A stretch of 64,000 nucleotides of DNA from assembly GCA_965221105.1 (NCBI GenBank), contig OZ244871.1, forward strand, positions 2,418,001 through 2,482,000, in the 5' to 3' direction. A program made the position numbers and the translations under genes. The stretch's first letter is position 1, and every line of letters begins with the position of its first letter. The notes under the pieces are model-generated. The model saw nothing but the letters and a program-made list of their open reading frames with translations, did no database searches and was not told the DNA's origin. The DNA comes from GM7GCV1 sp965221105. Its GTDB lineage: Bacteria; Pseudomonadota; Gammaproteobacteria; Pseudomonadales; GM7GCV1. Shown here piece after piece: positions 1 to 8,462 of this stretch.

Positions 1-2489
1 GCGATTCCATCACCGTGGCACCCGCGCAGACCCTTACGGACAAGGAATACCAGATCATGCGCAATGCGTCGATTGCTGTGTTGCGCGAGATTGGTGTCGA
101 GACCGGCGGCTCAAATGTCCAGTTCGCTGTTCACCCCGATACGGGGCGCCTGGTCATTATCGAGATGAATCCCCGCGTATCGCGCTCTTCTGCGCTCGCA
201 TCCAAGGCGACGGGATTTCCCATCGCTAAGGTCGCCGCAAAGCTGGCTGTGGGCTATACCCTCGACGAGTTGAAAAACGAGATAACCGGTGGCCTGACCC
301 CGGCCTCGTTCGAGCCGACCATCGACTATGTTGTAACCAAGGTACCGCGCTTTGCTTTCGAGAAATTCGAGCAGGCTGATGTCAGGCTGAGTACGCAGAT
401 GAAATCGGTCGGAGAGGTGATGGCCATAGGCCGAACATTTCAGGAATCCCTCCAGAAGGCACTGCGCGGCCTGGAGGTGGGATCGAGTGGCCTTGAGAGC
501 AAAACCGATTTTTCCGATCCCGAGTACGCCACTGCCCTGCGCAAGAATATCTCGGAACCGGGTGCTGAGCGCATTTGGTACGTTGCCGATGCGTTCCGTG
601 CGGGCATGGATGTCGCCGAAGTATCTGAACTGACTTCAATCGACCCCTGGTTTCTGGTACAGATCGAGGAAATCGTCCAGATCGAGCAGGCCTTTGCCGA
701 GACCGGTCTGGATCAGCTCAGTGCCGAACGCCTGTTTGAACTCAAACAGAAGGGATTCTCCGACTATCGCCTGGGAACCCTGCTCGGCGTCGATGAAACC
801 AGCGTGCGCAACAGGCGCAGAGAGCTCGGCGTGAAGCCTGTGTTCAAGCGGGTGGATACCTGCGCCGCGGAGTTTTCAACCTCCACCGCCTACATGTATT
901 CGACCTATGAGCAGGAGTGTGAAGCAGCACCTTCCGACCGCAAGAAGATACTGGTACTCGGCGGAGGTCCAAACCGGATCGGGCAGGGCATCGAATTTGA
1001 CTACTGCTGTGTTCATGCGGCCCTCGCCATGCGCGAAGATGGCTACGAAACCATCATGGTGAACTGCAATCCGGAGACGGTGTCGACCGATTACGACACC
1101 TCGGATCGCCTGTATTTCGAGCCTGTGACCCTGGAGGATGTGTTGGCTATTGTCGAACTGGAAAAGCCCTTGGGCGTCATTGTTCAGTTTGGCGGGCAAA
1201 CGCCTCTGAAGCTCGCGCGCGCGCTGGAGTCCGAGGGTGTTCCCATCATCGGTACAACCCCCGATGCAATTGATCGCGCCGAGGACCGCGAGCGTTTTCA
1301 GCAAATGATCGACACGCTCGGCCTGCGCCAGCCTTCCAACGCCACCGTCCGATCAGAAGACGAAGCAGTCGATGTCGCCGAGAAAATCGGGTATCCCCTG
1401 GTCGTCAGACCCTCCTATGTGCTGGGCGGCAGGGCCATGGAAATTGTGTACAATGAAGTGGAGCTCAACAACTACATGCGCACCGCGGTTGAGGTCAGTG
1501 AAGACTCACCCGTATTGCTGGATTATTTCCTCAGTGCCGCCATCGAGGTTGACATAGATGCAGTCAGTGACGGCCAGAAGGTGGTCATTGGCGGCATCCT
1601 GCAGCACATCGAGCAGGCGGGGATTCACTCTGGAGATTCAGCCTGCTCCCTGCCGCCCTACAGTCTGCCCGAGAGCGTTCAGGACGAGATGCGCGCAATC
1701 GTCAGGACAATGGCGGTTGAGCTTGGTGTCGTGGGCCTGATGAATGTGCAGCTTGCCTGGCAGGACGGAAAGATCTATGTCATTGAAGTGAATCCGAGAG
1801 CCTCGCGCACAGTACCCTTCGTGTCCAAGGGAATTGGCGTTTCCCTTGCCAAGGTGGCCGCCCGCTGCATGGCGGGATCGACTTTGGTTGGGCAAAAATT
1901 CGAGAATGAACGTGTCCCGCTACGCTTTCACGTCAAGGAAGCGGTGTTTCCGTTCAACAAGTTTCCCGGAATAGATCCCATCCTCGGGCCGGAGATGAAG
2001 TCAACCGGTGAGGTCATGGGTGTGGGCACGACTTTTGCTGAAGCCTACCGCAAGGCCCAGCTGGGAGCCAATGACGAGATCCCTGCGGGCGGCAAGGCGT
2101 TCATGAGTGTGAGGGAGGTCGATAAGGCCCGGCTGATTCCCATCGTGGAGTCCTATCTGAAGCTGGGTTTCGAGCTTGTAGCCACCCGCGGAACTGCCCG
2201 GGCGATAAGCTCCGCGGGCATGCCGGTCGCTGTCGTCAACAAGGTTCGGGAAGGGCGTCCACACATAGTGGACATGATCAAGAATGGCGAGATCAGCCTC
2301 ATCCTGAATACCACTGAGGGACGCGCGGCCATTGCCGATTCCTCGGAAATCCGGTCCAGCGCAGAAGCCAAGGGCGTGTACTACACCACCACCCTGGCGG
2401 GAGGCGAAGCGGTGGCGATGGCACTGACTACAGGTCTGGACGAGCAGGTGCACCGCCTTCAGGATCTGCACGATACTCTGGTGCAATGA
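1..2489 (+). CDS. carB: Carbamoyl-phosphate synthase large subunit (3' part, cut by window start)
   Basis: Makes carbamoyl phosphate from bicarbonate, glutamine-derived ammonia and 2 ATP, for arginine and pyrimidine synthesis, in complex with CarA. The reading frame is open from base 3, and 828 residues are present of about 1070 usual, so roughly the first 240 lie outside the window. Seen in order: the end of the first ATP-grasp domain (IEMNPRVSRSSAL), the oligomerisation region (ERIWYVADAFRAG), the second synthetase half (LGGGPNRIGQGIEFDY; VIEVNPRASRTVPF) and the C-terminal MGS-like allosteric domain (LVATRGTARAI) that binds regulators in the E. coli enzyme. The GTG at base 15 is internal. 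greA follows 19 bases later, as in many gammaproteobacteria, so the two are probably co-transcribed. No damage is seen. Confidence 0.98.
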   Translation, partial: DSITVAPAQTLTDKEYQIMRNASIAVLREIGVETGGSNVQFAVHPDTGRLVIIEMNPRVSRSSALASKATGFPIAKVAAKLAVGYTLDELKNEITGGLTPASFEPTIDYVVTKVPRFAFEKFEQADVRLSTQMKSVGEVMAIGRTFQESLQKALRGLEVGSSGLESKTDFSDPEYATALRKNISEPGAERIWYVADAFRAGMDVAEVSELTSIDPWFLVQIEEIVQIEQAFAETGLDQLSAERLFELKQKGFSDYRLGTLLGVDETSVRNRRRELGVKPVFKRVDTCAAEFSTSTAYMYSTYEQECEAAPSDRKKILVLGGGPNRIGQGIEFDYCCVHAALAMREDGYETIMVNCNPETVSTDYDTSDRLYFEPVTLEDVLAIVELEKPLGVIVQFGGQTPLKLARALESEGVPIIGTTPDAIDRAEDRERFQQMIDTLGLRQPSNATVRSEDEAVDVAEKIGYPLVVRPSYVLGGRAMEIVYNEVELNNYMRTAVEVSEDSPVLLDYFLSAAIEVDIDAVSDGQKVVIGGILQHIEQAGIHSGDSACSLPPYSLPESVQDEMRAIVRTMAVELGVVGLMNVQLAWQDGKIYVIEVNPRASRTVPFVSKGIGVSLAKVAARCMAGSTLVGQKFENERVPLRFHVKEAVFPFNKFPGIDPILGPEMKSTGEVMGVGTTFAEAYRKAQLGANDEIPAGGKAFMSVREVDKARLIPIVESYLKLGFELVATRGTARAISSAGMPVAVVNKVREGRPHIVDMIKNGEISLILNTTEGRAAIADSSEIRSSAEAKGVYYTTTLAGGEAVAMALTTGLDEQVHRLQDLHDTLVQ

Positions 2490-2508
2490 AGACAGAGCGG
2501 ATAATGCG

Positions 2509-2997
2509 ATGGCGCAGGCTGTGAACAGGGTTCCCATGACCGTTGCGGGCGAGCGAGCGCTGCGCGAAGAGCTCGATCATCTCAGAAGGGTTGAAAGGCC
2601 GGGCCTCAGTCAGGCGATTGCAGAGGCCCGGGCGCACGGCGACCTGAAAGAAAACGCTGAGTATCATGCGGCACGTGAGCAGCAGGGTCTGGTCGAGGGT
2701 CGCATTAGGGATATCGAGTCCAAGCTGTCCCAGGCCCAGGTGATAGATGTCACCGGGATTCCGGCGAGCGACAGGGTGATTTTCGGTGCGACGGTCACGC
2801 TCATCAAGGTGGAGACCGGCGAACAGCTGGTCTACCAGATTGTCGGCGATGACGAGGCCGATGTGAAAGTCGGCAAGATTTCGGTCAACTCACCGATCGC
2901 CCGTGGTGTAGTCGGCAAGGAAGTGGGTGATATCGCCGATATCCAGACTCCCAGCGGTGTGGCCGAATTCGAAATAGACCAGGTCGAATATGGGTAA
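2509..2997 (+). CDS. greA: Transcription elongation factor GreA
   Basis: Rescues backtracked RNA polymerase by stimulating cleavage of the nascent RNA through the secondary channel. The 162-residue product has the family's N-terminal antiparallel coiled coil (about 12-76) with the signature HGDLKENAEYHAAREQQG, and a C-terminal FKBP-like domain (VIFGATVTL; VGDDEAD; ISVNSPIARGVVGKE). The ATG at 2509 gives a few more N-terminal residues than the E. coli protein; the next ATG, at 2536, would remove the conserved proline-methionine-threonine start and is less likely. It sits 19 bases after carB. In relatives yhbY and rlmE lie next, but here about 2.5 kb of accessory DNA intervenes before yhbY. Confidence 0.97.
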   Translation: MAQAVNRVPMTVAGERALREELDHLRRVERPGLSQAIAEARAHGDLKENAEYHAAREQQGLVEGRIRDIESKLSQAQVIDVTGIPASDRVIFGATVTLIKVETGEQLVYQIVGDDEADVKVGKISVNSPIARGVVGKEVGDIADIQTPSGVAEFEIDQVEYG

Positions 2998-3054
2998 CGT
3001 TGGCCCCGCATAAGTTTGAGGTACCGGATTGTTTCATTCACAGCGAATTTATCC

Positions 3055-3083
3055 TTGCAATTCTGGAATAAAATAGCATAAAT
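3055..3083 (+). promoter_or_regulatory. Candidate sigma-70 promoter of the DUF4143 ATPase gene
   Basis: TTGCAA (3055-3060) and ATAAAT (3078-3083) are separated by exactly 17 bases. A start point about 7 bases after the -10 box would fall on the ATG at 3090, so the transcript could be leaderless. The spacing is seen directly; promoter activity and start point are inferred. Confidence 0.45.
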
Positions 3084-3089
3084 GAAAGG

Positions 3090-4274
3090 ATGATTGATCG
3101 CAGACTGTATACGGAGATAGTTAATCGACTGGAAGAATTCCCAGCCGTGGTGCTGCTCGGCCCTCGTCAAGTCGGCAAGACAACGCTTGCGAGACACTTG
3201 GCGAAGAAAAGGAATAAAGAGAAGCTGCCCACCCAATTTCTTGATCTAGAAAATCCTGCGGACCGCGCGCGGATTGCGATTGATCCAGTGGAGTACCTGC
3301 GGCGACACGATCAAGAGCTCGTGATTCTTGACGAAATCCATCATCTTCCGGAAGTCTTCCCAGTGCTTCGCGTCTTGATTGACGACGATCTTCCCCAAAC
3401 CCGGAGAAATTCTCGGTTTCTGCTATTGGGCTCGGCTTCCATTGACCTTTTGAGGCAGTCGAGTGAATCGCTTGCCGGTCGCATTTCACATCTGGAACTT
3501 GGGCCATTCGACTTGAATGAAGTCTCGGCGGAATTTTCGCAGGAGCAATTGTGGAATCGTGGCGGCTTTCCCCAGAGCTTGTTGGCGAGATCAGATGCAA
3601 AAAGCATGGTGTGGAGAACCGAACTCATTCAGACCTATCTTGAGCGGGACATTCCGCAACTTGGCCCGCGTATCCCGGCCGAGACGTTGCGCCGCTTGCT
3701 GACAATGCTGGCACACTCGCAAGGCGGCATGATGAACGCGGCGCAGTTGGCGCGCTCGCTTGCGGTCGATGGCAAGACCGTCTCGCGCTACCTCGACCTG
3801 ATGGTGGACCTGCTGCTCGTTCGTCGCCTTCCGCCCTATCACGTCAATATTGGCAAGCGGCTTGTGAAATCGCCAAAGGTGTACTTGAGGGACAGTGGCC
3901 TCCTTCATGCGCTCCTTGGCATTCAGAGCATAGATGATGTCCTTTCCCACCCGATCGCTGGACAAAGTTGGGAAGGATGGGTTATCGAGAACATATTGGC
4001 GCACGCAGGCGATTTCGTCACGCCGTACTTCTTCCGCACCTCTGCTGGCGCCGAGATTGATCTGGTGCTCGAAATGCCGGGCGGTGCGCTCTGGGCTATC
4101 GAAATTAAACGAGGTTCGATCCCGAAGCTTGAAAGAGGGTTCCATCAAGCTCTCACAGACCTGCATCCAGAGCGAAGCTTTGTAGTCTGCTCTGGGAGTG
4201 AGCGATTCCCTCTGAACAGGGGGGTTGAAGCGATCAGTATGGCCCATCTTATGGATGAGGTTTCGGCGAGATGA
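3090..4274 (+). CDS. AAA+ ATPase with C-terminal DUF4143 domain
   Basis: 394 residues. The N-terminal P-loop module (AAA_14 type) has Walker A GPRQVGKTT at residues 24-32 and Walker B LVILDEIHHLPE near residue 80. A central winged-helix-like stretch follows (NAAQLARSLAVDGKTVSRYL). The C-terminal DUF4143 domain contains YLRDSGLLHALLG, then EIDLVLE and IEIKRG, a spacing reminiscent of PD-(D/E)XK nuclease folds. The family is widespread in bacteria and archaea, frequent in accessory DNA, and its role is not established. It has its own apparent promoter and lies between greA and a decayed toxin-antitoxin locus, so it is probably acquired. No usual upstream Shine-Dalgarno is visible. Two further members of the superfamily occur in this window (41841-43157 and 63732 onward). 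Confidence 0.9.
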   Translation: MIDRRLYTEIVNRLEEFPAVVLLGPRQVGKTTLARHLAKKRNKEKLPTQFLDLENPADRARIAIDPVEYLRRHDQELVILDEIHHLPEVFPVLRVLIDDDLPQTRRNSRFLLLGSASIDLLRQSSESLAGRISHLELGPFDLNEVSAEFSQEQLWNRGGFPQSLLARSDAKSMVWRTELIQTYLERDIPQLGPRIPAETLRRLLTMLAHSQGGMMNAAQLARSLAVDGKTVSRYLDLMVDLLLVRRLPPYHVNIGKRLVKSPKVYLRDSGLLHALLGIQSIDDVLSHPIAGQSWEGWVIENILAHAGDFVTPYFFRTSAGAEIDLVLEMPGGALWAIEIKRGSIPKLERGFHQALTDLHPERSFVVCSGSERFPLNRGVEAISMAHLMDEVSAR

Positions 4275-4394
4275 GTGCACCTGTGCTGTCCATCGGCATC
4301 AGGATTTTTGTGCTCTACAAGCCCGTTTTCTCGCTCAGCACGCCGTGCGACCGACGGCCCAACCTGTGCTGTAGCTAAAGAGCGGTGAGGGTAC

Positions 4395-4535
4395 TGGCCG
4401 GCGTGTACGTATGTTGACCGCGCCACCGAGGCTGCCCTCGTCGCGATCCGCTTCCGGACTCTTGCGCACTTCAAGCCGGTACACAAGCTCCGAGGCGAGA
4501 ATGGAATAGTTGAAGCTGCGGCTCAGGTTGTCGTT
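4395..4535 (-). pseudogene. Fragment of a TonB-dependent receptor plug domain
   Basis: Translating the reverse strand gives a stretch with SFNYSILASEL, VRKSPEA, DEGSLGGAVNIRTRRP, which matches the plug region of Caulobacter-type TonB-dependent receptors (motifs SELf, VrK, EGSLGatVdlrT). Only about 47 residues remain. It continues in the same frame directly from the last residues of the toxin remnant upstream (INP at about 4542), so the two were joined by deletion or insertion. Too short to act; family assignment is from pattern recognition only. Confidence 0.6.
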
Positions 4536-4541
4536 GGCACA

Positions 4542-4867
4542 CGGGTTGATCACATCGATGCCCGCATCCGCGAAATCCCGCACGTTGCGCGTTACGACTG
4601 CCATGATGCGCGAGCGTGTGACGGCCTCAATCTGGCTGTCGGCTTCCGACATTGGTCGGCCCGTCACCTGCCGGTCGGCGGCGATCTGCGCGCTGGCGGA
4701 TGCTGCGACATGATGGCAAGACCAAAACGCAATTCCGCCTCGCTGACTGCCGTAAGGAGCAGGGTCGATGTCGCATGTTTCCCGACCCATGAGGCGATTG
4801 CGGTATTCGGCTCGGCCCACATCAACTCAGACAGCACATTCGTGTCAAACACCAGCACGGCGCGCAC
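4542..4867 (-). pseudogene. FitB/VapC-type PIN toxin, frameshifted and internally deleted
   Basis: PIN-domain toxins are metal-dependent RNases. The first part, from a GTG at 4867 or 4858, reads LVFDTNVLSELMW and AVSEAELRFGLAIM, the usual start with the first catalytic Asp. Near 4706 the frame changes and the text resumes at the C-terminal part: QIAADR, SEADSQIEAV, VTRNVRDFADAGIDVINP. About 30 residues expected between these parts are missing, so there is a deletion as well as a frame change. The gene follows the antitoxin without a gap, as in fitAB operons. The catalytic fold is broken, so the toxin should be inactive. The frame then runs on into a TonB-receptor fragment. Confidence 0.8.
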
Positions 4868-4868
4868 C

Positions 4869-5111
4869 TCAGCCGAAATGCGGTGGCTCGCGCATCGGCT
4901 CACGTGGCGGCAATTTGAGATCCACGCCGTTGCGGGGCGCGAAGCATTCCTGGATGAAGGCCGCCAGATTCTCCGGCTCGGCTTCCCGGCTGACCGCCTC
5001 GCGCAGAATCAACCGCGCTTCCTCTTCCATCGAACGGCCGTTACCCGCCGCCTGAGTGCGAAGCCGGGTCTTTACGTCGTCGTCAAGATTGCGGATTGTG
5101 ATGCTCGCCAT
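4869..5111 (-). CDS. FitA-like antitoxin (Arc/ribbon-helix-helix)
   Basis: 80 residues. The N-terminus, ASITIRNLDDDVKTRLRTQA, is a ribbon-helix-helix DNA-binding segment typical of FitA/VapB antitoxins, followed by GRSMEEEARLILREAV, which forms the second helix. The C-terminal 30 residues, rich in acidic residues and prolines, would wrap the PIN toxin. In the family the antitoxin binds its own promoter together with the toxin. Here the toxin is destroyed, so the antitoxin is an orphan and may persist as a repressor or as leftover. Reading frame intact. Confidence 0.85.
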   Translation of the reverse strand: MASITIRNLDDDVKTRLRTQAAGNGRSMEEEARLILREAVSREAEPENLAAFIQECFAPRNGVDLKLPPREPMREPPHFG

Positions 5112-5150
5112 GTGTATGTCCTCCTCCGCCCCTTCGGAGTCCTATAACGA

Positions 5151-5285
5151 ATGGATTGCACATCTTGGGATGAACACACAGCAGGCTACTGCACCGCGAT
5201 TCGGGCAGGACTCAGCGACTATGGACCCATGAAGGTCTTGGTCAGGCGAGCGTTACGCGAGGTGGACGGCAAGCCGGATGAGTGA
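5151..5285 (+). pseudogene. Possible 3' remnant of a Fic-family gene
   Basis: A 44-codon open stretch contains YCTAIRAGLSDYGPMKVLVR, which resembles the helical C-terminal end of some Fic proteins (pattern aaiRAgl..dY.PM). The FIC catalytic motif (HPFxxGNGR) is absent, so at most this is the tail of a lost gene. It could equally be a chance match. The rest of the 5112-5493 gap shows nothing I can recognise. Confidence 0.3.
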
Positions 5286-5493
5286 TTCTTCTTTCCATCT
5301 CCCGCTCCGGCCTTCCGGTTTCGATAGCAGTGGAACTGGCTGCGCAACGGATCGTCTGTCGCCTCGTCTTTGCGGGGTCGCGCAGGTTGGAATGTGTCTC
5401 GATAAGTGTCTTGCGTGACATGTCCTCAGTGCACCGTCAAGTGGGAGATGGGCAACTGGCGCAGATTCCGCTACCGAGGTGACCCCTGTGCGA

Positions 5494-5796
5494 TCAGAGA
5501 GTGCCCAGATGCCTGATCAGATTGGATGTTTTTGGATTGGGGTGACTGTTTCTGCGAAGGATCAAAATGGTTTTTCCGATATGTTGAATCAACTGCGCTT
5601 TCTGCTCAGTGCAAATGGTGTGCGCGGTGGTTTCACGCGCCTGCCTGTCGGTCATTGAAATCCGAAGCTTGATCAGTTCGTGGTCGTGAAGTGCGCGGTC
5701 TATTTCCGCACTGACATTGTTCGTAAGCCCCGCACCGGCAACTGTGACTACCGGTTTCAGGTGATGCCCGATGGCCTGTAACTGCCTGGTTTCCAT
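5494..5796 (-). CDS. yhbY: Ribosome assembly RNA-binding protein YhbY
   Basis: 100 residues with a single CRS1-YhbY (CRM) domain: QLQAIGHHLKPVVTVAGAGL at the start, HELIKLRI in the middle, and a C-terminal IGKTILILRRN. The family binds pre-50S particles and has an IF3-like fold. The start is placed at the ATG at 5796 because homologues begin a few residues before this motif; an upstream in-frame ATG at 5829 would add 11 residues. In relatives yhbY is transcribed away from rlmE, its immediate neighbour; here the two are separated by about 5 kb holding a TonB receptor and a lipase. Confidence 0.93.
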   Translation of the reverse strand: METRQLQAIGHHLKPVVTVAGAGLTNNVSAEIDRALHDHELIKLRISMTDRQARETTAHTICTEQKAQLIQHIGKTILILRRNSHPNPKTSNLIRHLGTL

Positions 5797-5942
5797 GGTA
5801 AGGCGTTTCCATTCGAACTGCCGGTGCATTGTAGCAGTGTTGGTCCGATGTGGGGTTGCTGGCTGGCGCGGTTACCAGTACAGTGGAGGGCACAAAAAGA
5901 GAAGGAAATCAGTCGCACATGACAATGACTCGGGAGTTGCTC

Positions 5943-8390
5943 ATGACCAAGAATTCGCATCCTCAATCTTTGCTGGCCTGGGTTTTGCTTCTTCCATGCC
6001 TGGCATCTGTCACAGAAGCCCAGCAGGCCTCAAGATATCTTGAGGAACTCATAGTGACTGCACAGAAGAGGGAGCAAAGCCTGCAGGATGTATCGGTATC
6101 GGTGAATGTACTGGAGGGCCAAAAACTGCAGGACGCGGGCATCACCAAGATTGAGGACCTGCAGGCCTATGTCCCCAATCTGAGCATGTCCGAGACCGGC
6201 ATCGGCACCAGCATCTTCATGCGCGGCATTGGTTCGGGTAACAATCAGGGTTTCGAGCAATCGGTTGGCCTGTACAAGGATGGTGTCTACTACGGTCGAG
6301 CCCAGTTGTCCAGGGCTCCCTTTCTTGACCTGGAGCGCGTCGAGGTGCTGCGCGGTCCCCAGAATATTCTCTATGGACGGAACAGTATTGCCGGTGCCGT
6401 GAGCCTGATTTCCGCCCCTCCCACAAAGGAGTTTGCTGGCTCGGTTTCGGCGATCTATGAGCCGGATCACGGAGAGCGCATCTTTGATGTGGTTCTCTCA
6501 GGCCCTCTCACCGACACGCTCTCGGGCAGGCTTGCCCATCGCAGCAGACAACTCGATGGCTATGTGCAGAATCTGGATGCGGGTGAGGAACCGGACCGCG
6601 ATGAGCAGACAACCCGCCTGTCCTTGCTCTGGGAGCCAACTGAGGGATTTGACGCCAGCATGACCTACGAAAAGGGTAATTTTGATGTGCACGGGCGTCA
6701 GATTGAGATTCTTGGAGATGCCCGCTCTCCGCTGACGGGAGCAACATGGGGCCAGTTTCTGCTCGGTACGGGCGGTCTGGGTATGTCCAGCCAAACCCCG
6801 CCCTCGGTCCTAAATGGTACCCAGGACTTTAACCGGTCCTCCAATGGAGACTCCAGTCTCAATAACACCGAGACTCTGACACTGACCATGAATCTCATGA
6901 TGCACGACATCAAGCTGACGTCAATCACCTCATCCCTGACCTACGACTACGCGGAACTCTGCGACTGCGATTTCACCAGCGCGAACATATTTTTTCTGGA
7001 GAGTGGTGAGGACTATGAGCAGATCAGCCAGGAGATTCGCCTGACATCGCCAGGAGGTCAAACCGTTGACTGGATTGCCGGCATCTATTACCAGACATCC
7101 GACCTGGATTTCAATGAACGGTTCTTCACCAACTCCGGGTCGGTTCTGGGCAATGTGCTCGATGGTGTTTTGCCCAGCCTGTTCCGGCAGCGCACTGGCG
7201 TCGATATCTACCCGGTGGGCGCTGCACAGCAGTTGAATAACTTTGCCGCGCCGCGTGTTTTTGCCCAGGACAGCGATCTGTGGTCGGTTTTTGTTCAGGC
7301 TACTTGGAACCTGAATGAGGCAACCCGTATCACTCTGGGAGGTCGGCACTACTCAGAGGACAAGGATGCAACCCGAGTCCTGGACTTTAGCGATGCAGAC
7401 GGTAATTCCCTGCCGTTCAATGATCTGTTTCTTCCCAATACTACAGCGGGCATCGACTTTTTGGTCGGGCAGGTGCTCAACGCGGTGCGACACGATCTCT
7501 CGGGTTCTCGCGAAGAATCCAAGTTTGCACCCGCTGCCACCTTTGAATATGATTTTTCCGGGGACGTTATGGGCTATGCGAACTGGTCACGCGGATTCAA
7601 GGCAGGCGGCTACGATGTCCGCTCCAACAAGCCCCCCGTGGCAGCACTGTTCAATCCGGCGTTCCCCCTGCTCGTCGAAGCTGGTGTTTTCGAGTATGAC
7701 CGGGAGCGCTCCGAGACCTTTGAACTGGGTTTGAAAAGCAGTCTGCTGGGTGGCAATCTGGAGTTCAATGTTGCCGCTTTCCTGACCGATTACGAAGATC
7801 TGCAGGTCAGCATCTATGATGGTGCTTTCGGCTTCAATGTCGGCAACGCCGCCGAGGCCACCTCCAAGGGAATCGAGCTCGACGGTCGCTGGGGAGTATC
7901 GGAACATCTGGTTTTGAGCGGCGCAATCGCATGGCTTGACTTTGAATTTGACCGCTATCCCAATGGGCAGTGTACTCAGGCCGTGACTCTGCAAACCGGC
8001 GCGACACTGTGCGAATATGCCGGTCTCACGAACCAGTATGTCGCTGATTTCACGGGATTCCTGTCGGCAGATTACCGCAGGGATCTGAGCTCCAACCTGC
8101 AGCTGCGCACCTTCGTGGATCTCATCTACTCCTCGGACTACAACCCCGCAGCGAATCTTGATCCTCTGATTGAGCAGGATGGTTATACCAAAATCAATCT
8201 GCGTATCGCGCTGGGCGATCCCGATGGCAGCTGGGAAGTGGCCCTCCTGGGCAGGAACCTGACCGATGAGGACATCGTGACCTTCGCCGGTGACGCACCG
8301 CTGTCTGCATCCCTCACCGGAAGCATTGGTCACTATGGTTTTGTGGAGCCGCCCCAAACCTTCGCACTGCAGGGCACGTACAGGTTTTAG
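5943..8390 (+). CDS. TonB-dependent outer membrane receptor
   Basis: 815 residues. A signal peptide (LLAWVLLLPCLASVTEA) is followed by a TonB-box-like LEELIVTAQ, a plug domain (LQDVSVSVNVL; FMRGIGSGNNQG; LDLERVEVLRGPQNILYGRN) and a long beta barrel ending in aromatic F (LQGTYRF). The plug signature is that of receptors often used for complex carbon or other non-siderophore substrates; the ligand is unknown. The start at 5943 is chosen for a GGGAG six bases upstream and because it fits the signal peptide; ATGs at 5919 and 5925 are alternatives. A lipoprotein lipase follows 72 bases later on the same strand, suggesting joint use. The pair interrupts the usual yhbY-rlmE neighbourhood. Confidence 0.93.
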   Translation: MTKNSHPQSLLAWVLLLPCLASVTEAQQASRYLEELIVTAQKREQSLQDVSVSVNVLEGQKLQDAGITKIEDLQAYVPNLSMSETGIGTSIFMRGIGSGNNQGFEQSVGLYKDGVYYGRAQLSRAPFLDLERVEVLRGPQNILYGRNSIAGAVSLISAPPTKEFAGSVSAIYEPDHGERIFDVVLSGPLTDTLSGRLAHRSRQLDGYVQNLDAGEEPDRDEQTTRLSLLWEPTEGFDASMTYEKGNFDVHGRQIEILGDARSPLTGATWGQFLLGTGGLGMSSQTPPSVLNGTQDFNRSSNGDSSLNNTETLTLTMNLMMHDIKLTSITSSLTYDYAELCDCDFTSANIFFLESGEDYEQISQEIRLTSPGGQTVDWIAGIYYQTSDLDFNERFFTNSGSVLGNVLDGVLPSLFRQRTGVDIYPVGAAQQLNNFAAPRVFAQDSDLWSVFVQATWNLNEATRITLGGRHYSEDKDATRVLDFSDADGNSLPFNDLFLPNTTAGIDFLVGQVLNAVRHDLSGSREESKFAPAATFEYDFSGDVMGYANWSRGFKAGGYDVRSNKPPVAALFNPAFPLLVEAGVFEYDRERSETFELGLKSSLLGGNLEFNVAAFLTDYEDLQVSIYDGAFGFNVGNAAEATSKGIELDGRWGVSEHLVLSGAIAWLDFEFDRYPNGQCTQAVTLQTGATLCEYAGLTNQYVADFTGFLSADYRRDLSSNLQLRTFVDLIYSSDYNPAANLDPLIEQDGYTKINLRIALGDPDGSWEVALLGRNLTDEDIVTFAGDAPLSASLTGSIGHYGFVEPPQTFALQGTYRF

Positions 8391-8462
8391 GACAGGTTCC
8401 AGAGGCATTTCTGACCGGATGAGCCTGACTATAGCCAGAGGAGACATCACAAGGAGTCAACA

